From positions 1-54,130 of the forward strand of contig NZ_JAIOGQ010000031.1 in NCBI RefSeq assembly GCF_019904135.1: a stretch of 54,130 nucleotides of DNA. Reading direction: 5' to 3'. Source of the stretch: Paenibacillus caui (GTDB taxonomy: Bacteria > Bacillota > Bacilli > Paenibacillales > Paenibacillaceae). Positions 51,879 through 54,130 of the stretch are shown here, piece after piece. Made by a program: the position numbers and the translations under genes. Under the pieces are notes generated by a model that was not told the DNA's origin, did no database searches, and saw only the letters and a program-made list of their open reading frames with translations. Position 1 is the first letter of the stretch. Each line of letters begins with the position of its first letter.

Positions 51879-52871
51879 ATGGAACACACGACGATTAAAA
51901 ATTCCAAGATCGAGCCCGCCTCCAAGGTAGCGCTTGGAACCTGGGCCATTGGTGGCTGGATGTGGGGTGGAACCGATGAAGCAGAGGCGATTAGAACGAT
52001 CCATGAAGCTTTGGATTTAGGGATAAACGTAGTAGATACGGCGCCTGTTTACGGCTTTGGACGGTCTGAGGAAATTGTAGGCAAAGCTATTGCCGAAAAA
52101 GGGACTCGGGACCAAGTCATTATTGCAACCAAGGTTGCTTTGAACTGGAAGGATGGTCAACCTTTTCGGGATGCTTCCAAAGAGCGGATTGAACAAGAAA
52201 TCAATGACTCTCTTGCAAGGCTGAAGACCGATTATATCGATATTTACCAGATCCATTGGCCGGATCCTAAAGTCCCGATGGAAGAAACGGCAGAAGCCAT
52301 GAGAAAATTGCACGAGTCCGGAAAAATTCGGGCCATAGGCGTCAGCAATTTCTCGCCGAGCCAAATGCAGGAATTTCAAAAGGTGGCTCCGCTGCATACG
52401 GTACAGCCCCCCTATAACTTATTTGAGCGGGAGATTGAGCAAGACGTGCTGCCGTATGCGCGGGAACAGGAGTTGACTTCCTTATTTTACGGAAGCTTGT
52501 GCCGGGGCATGTTAAGCGGGAGAATGACTATGGACACTCAGTTTGGCGGGGATGATCTGCGGAACGCCGATCCCAAATTCCAGCCGGACCGCCGCTCCCA
52601 GTATCTTTCAGCCGTTGACGAACTAAATGCCTGGGTACAGCAAGCCTACGGCAAAAGCGTTATTCATTTAGCCGTGCGCTGGATTCTGGATCAGCCAGGT
52701 TCCAATATTGCGCTGTGGGGAGCCCGCAAACCAAGTCAATTGGACCCGGTCAAAGATGTGGAAGGATGGCATTTGACCCAAGAGGATTTCAAGGTCATAG
52801 ACGAGATTGTAAACAAACATGTGAAAAATCCGGTCGGCCCGGAATTTATGGCTCCGCCGGCAAAACCTTAG
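51879..52871 (+). CDS. Aldo/keto reductase (IolS-like)
   Basis: The 330-residue NADPH-dependent oxidoreductase has the AKR catalytic set: Asp in NVVDTAPVYGFGRSEE, Tyr (VYGFG), Lys in ATKVALNW and His in YQIHWPDP. Loops TVQPPYNLFERE and GPEFMAPP match the IolS/YhdN (AKR11) group very closely, and length is normal. AKR11 members reduce aldehydes; iolS itself lies by the inositol operon, but no inositol gene is near here. The ATG follows AAGGAGG. A terminator lies just past the stop. Confidence 0.9.
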   Translation: MEHTTIKNSKIEPASKVALGTWAIGGWMWGGTDEAEAIRTIHEALDLGINVVDTAPVYGFGRSEEIVGKAIAEKGTRDQVIIATKVALNWKDGQPFRDASKERIEQEINDSLARLKTDYIDIYQIHWPDPKVPMEETAEAMRKLHESGKIRAIGVSNFSPSQMQEFQKVAPLHTVQPPYNLFEREIEQDVLPYAREQELTSLFYGSLCRGMLSGRMTMDTQFGGDDLRNADPKFQPDRRSQYLSAVDELNAWVQQAYGKSVIHLAVRWILDQPGSNIALWGARKPSQLDPVKDVEGWHLTQEDFKVIDEIVNKHVKNPVGPEFMAPPAKP

Positions 52872-52911
52872 GCAGGCTTCAGCAACCGGACCGGCAAGCC
52901 TTCGATGACAA

Positions 52912-52944
52912 TACCCTTCTGCCAAGGCGGCAGAAGGGTATTTC
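52912..52944 (+). terminator. Terminator after the aldo/keto reductase
   Basis: Perfect arms TACCCTTCTGCC and GGCAGAAGGGTA enclose five bases and are followed by TTTCT. Confidence 0.87.
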
Positions 52945-52976
52945 TGTGCCATAATTAAGTTTACGGGGTCTGAAGC

Positions 52977-53030
52977 AAAGCGCCCGAATCCGTCTCGAAG
53001 TGAACGCCTCACTTAGTGAGGGTATTTTAT
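52977..53030 (+). repeat. 54-bp dispersed repeat, copy B
   Basis: This is the partner of 2573-2626. Here the hairpin CCTCAC-tta-GTGAGG is perfect and is followed by a T-rich run. It lies beside the stop codon of a minus-strand gene, as copy A does. Confidence 0.6.
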
Positions 53031-53032
53031 AA

Positions 53033-53308
53033 TTAGCGATTCAAAATGGAATCGATCACATCAGCCAAATTCGCATTGCTTAGCTCGTTGATTAGCTCAT
53101 CAATCCTCGTTCTTCTGCGCAGCGAGCCTACAAGGAGTATTTCCAACCGCTGATCTCTCCCAATCAGGACGGAGTCTACGGATAGCGTATTTGTCAATAT
53201 TCCAGCAATTACGGCAATTTGCTGAGGGGTAAGCTTGGACAAAAGAGAAGGATCATTTTTGTTTGACCCCCTCGTACCCTTACGTTTTTTTTGCTTTCCG
53301 TTTGTCAT
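53033..53308 (-). CDS. Unknown 91-residue protein
   Basis: The product starts with a very basic segment (GKQKKRKGTRGSNKND), then a hydrophobic helix (LTPQQIAVIAGILTNTL, about residues 26-42), a beta region (VLIGRDQRLEILLVGSLRRR) and a helical end. It has a strong GGAGG ribosome binding site. It is the last of three closely spaced small minus-strand genes, two of which are short membrane proteins, so the trio may be one operon. I do not recognise the family; spore-related roles are common for such proteins but not shown here. Confidence 0.65.
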   Translation of the reverse strand: MTNGKQKKRKGTRGSNKNDPSLLSKLTPQQIAVIAGILTNTLSVDSVLIGRDQRLEILLVGSLRRRTRIDELINELSNANLADVIDSILNR

Positions 53309-53347
53309 ACGCCCCCTCCTGCAGAAAGCTAGTTGTAGGGTTTGCTT

Positions 53348-53467
53348 TTAAGGTCGAATAATGGTGGTGGTCGTACTCGGTCCAGCCCCCCTCCCAAACC
53401 CGAAAATAAAGGATAAGCTGATGATAATAAAAACGATCAGGGCAATGCTTCGGTTCGTATCTTTCAC
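53348..53467 (-). CDS. Small membrane protein (39 aa)
   Basis: A GTG at 53467 lies six bases behind AAGGAGGAG. The peptide KDTNRSIALIVFIIISLSFI, then FGFGRGAGPSTTTT, has one transmembrane helix and a Gly/Thr-rich tail ending IIRP. Single-helix peptides with a polar tail are common in Bacillota sporulation and envelope stress. It is in line with the small genes on both sides. Confidence 0.6.
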   Translation of the reverse strand: MKDTNRSIALIVFIIISLSFIFGFGRGAGPSTTTTIIRP

Positions 53468-53578
53468 AAGGTTCTCCTCCTTGTTATTGTCCATACAAGT
53501 TCAATTCTTCTAATTCATCGGTGAAGCGAATGAAGGGAAACGGAATCAACACTACGTCTGGCCGCCAGGAGCTTTCTG

Positions 53579-53710
53579 TCAATCGTCGTCTTCATCATAG
53601 CCAGAGTCATCGTCTGTTTGACAGGGTGCGACAAAGATGAGATAAAACAGGATGGTTGTAATGACGATGGTAAAGAGATCCTTTGCATTCTTTTCCGCAA
53701 GCGTACCCAA
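53579..53710 (-). CDS. Small membrane protein with acidic tail (43 aa)
   Basis: A TTG at 53710 follows GGGGG. The peptide GTLAEKNAKDLFTIVITTIL, then FYLIFVAPC, ends in a strongly acidic tail (DDDSGYDEDDD). One transmembrane helix is predicted. It is the first of the three small minus-strand genes. A different overlapping frame (53515-53700) has a worse start and is rejected. Confidence 0.55.
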   Translation of the reverse strand: MGTLAEKNAKDLFTIVITTILFYLIFVAPCQTDDDSGYDEDDD

Positions 53711-53804
53711 GTCGTTATCCCCCTTTTTACTTATAAGTATGTATGACGTTCGATAATTGACCCTGTAAAAAGGCTGTTTTTTTAAAAACGAAGGAGGAGA
53801 AGGA

Positions 53805-54012
53805 ATGCTATCGGAGATTATCCGGGAATTGAACCGTTTCGGGGGCTGGGACAGCTAACCGCGGAACAATTGGCTGCTTTATCCGGTACGTGGCACATGA
53901 TCGGACAGAGGGAGCTGGAGCTGGGGAGCAAAGTGTGGGAAGCTTATATTTCACCGGAAGTAGAAAGGCACGCCAGCATCCTTCTAGAGGATACGTCTGC
54001 CTTTGGATCGGC
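53805..54012 (+). pseudogene. DUF3658-domain protein, frameshifted and interrupted by an IS
   Basis: A good GGAGGAG precedes ATG at 53805. The frame reads LSEIIRELNRFGG and then stops at 53858. In the next frame the typical DUF3658 text follows: LTAEQLAALSGTW, ELELGSKVWEAYISPEVE and LLEDTSAFG. A one-base change in the GGGGG run at about 53840 explains the shift. The domain then ends abruptly where an IS3-type left end begins at about 54013. The DUF1835 half that normally precedes it is absent. Confidence 0.6.
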
Positions 54013-54130
54013 TACACTTAGCTGGACAGAAAAAATTAGGGCTATTAGAAAAACACAACAAAACAAAAGGAGCAAAACGACAATGGCCCAAGCAAGGCGC
54101 ACATTTTCAGCAGAATTCAAAAGACAGATG
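54013..54130 (+). mobile_element. Left end of an IS3-family insertion sequence (runs off the window)
   Basis: The DUF3658 text breaks at about 54013, where TACACTTAGCTGGACAG begins, a plausible terminal repeat. After a short leader with AAAGGAG an OrfA transposase gene starts. The other end lies outside the window, so the exact border and target duplication cannot be read. Confidence 0.6.
54083..54130 (+). CDS. IS3-family transposase OrfA, N-terminal part
   Basis: Sixteen codons are visible: AQARRTFSAEFKRQM after the first Met. The RRTFSAEFKRQMV-type start is the hallmark of IS3-family OrfA (HTH_Tnp_1), which binds the element's ends and is followed by the OrfB integrase domain by frameshifting. 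The ATG at 54083 lies behind AGGAG. The gene continues beyond the window. Confidence 0.85.
   Translation, partial: MAQARRTFSAEFKRQM

Noticed and set aside
1..54130. CRISPR arrays, rRNA and tRNA genes
   Set aside because: No evenly spaced direct repeats with unique spacers, and no tRNA or rRNA sequence, was seen on either strand.

Overview
The window looks like a chromosomal segment of a low-to-mid GC, spore-forming Bacillota of the Paenibacillus type. Ribosome binding sites are strong (GGAGG class), TTG and GTG starts are frequent, and BceAB/BceRS, YesM/YesN-type and DcuS/CitA-type two-component systems, a SacB-type levansucrase and an UPF0397 ECF transporter all occur. I saw no rRNA, tRNA or CRISPR array. 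The number of broken genes and transposase scars is high for 54 kb, so the genome appears to be losing genes.

Layout. 0-1.6 kb: transposon debris. A small element has three 21-bp direct repeats at one end and an inverted copy at the other; next to it lie an IS1380-family transposase C-terminus and a GNAT acetyltransferase cut short by it. 1.7-7.4 kb (minus strand): an atypical SDR, a D-2-hydroxyacid dehydrogenase, an AEC permease and a DcuS/DcuR-type sensor and regulator, which together suggest control of hydroxy- or dicarboxylate traffic. 7.5-9.3 kb: a type I toxin-antitoxin relic, a secreted histidine phosphatase and a YdeI-family protein. 9.4-13.8 kb (minus): a sacXY-sacB-like levan module with a clear antiterminator (RAT) and terminator leader before sacB. 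14.1-20.7 kb (plus): an AfuABC/FbpABC-type ABC importer followed by a YesM/YesN-type two-component system, an arrangement like hexose-phosphate sensing systems. 20.7-25.2 kb: two gene fragments, TetR plus MFS pump, a class V aminotransferase and a DsrE-like protein.

25.3-29.4 kb is a visibly AT-rich accessory island of small unknown genes: a tandem pair of related ribbon-helix-helix-like proteins, a DUF4181 membrane protein, a decayed yvrJ and an IS1595 scar. 29.4-36.9 kb: a frameshifted TPR-GGDEF protein, TetR plus MMPL exporter with a near-ideal operator, two SDRs (one frameshifted at its end) and a divergent XRE/MmyB-like regulator. 36.9-41.7 kb: an extra MraY-like enzyme, an alanine/glycine symporter, an MCP relic and flavohemoglobin hmp with two Fnr/Crp-type boxes.

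41.8-47.9 kb (minus) is a cell-envelope stress block: UppP, a DedA (UptA-like) protein and a complete BceRS-BceAB peptide-antibiotic module with a recognisable BceR-type operator. 48-51.7 kb: a small unknown gene and a three-gene ECF vitamin transporter. 51.9-54.1 kb: an IolS-like aldo/keto reductase, three small minus-strand genes, and a DUF3658 gene interrupted by the left end of an IS3-family element that runs off the window.

No single region is plainly a new defence or biosynthetic system. The most unusual signals are the 21-bp-repeat element, the toxin gene that lost its membrane segment, the antiterminator lacking both PRD2 histidines, the paired Fnr boxes at hmp, the 54-bp dispersed repeat and the small-gene island.
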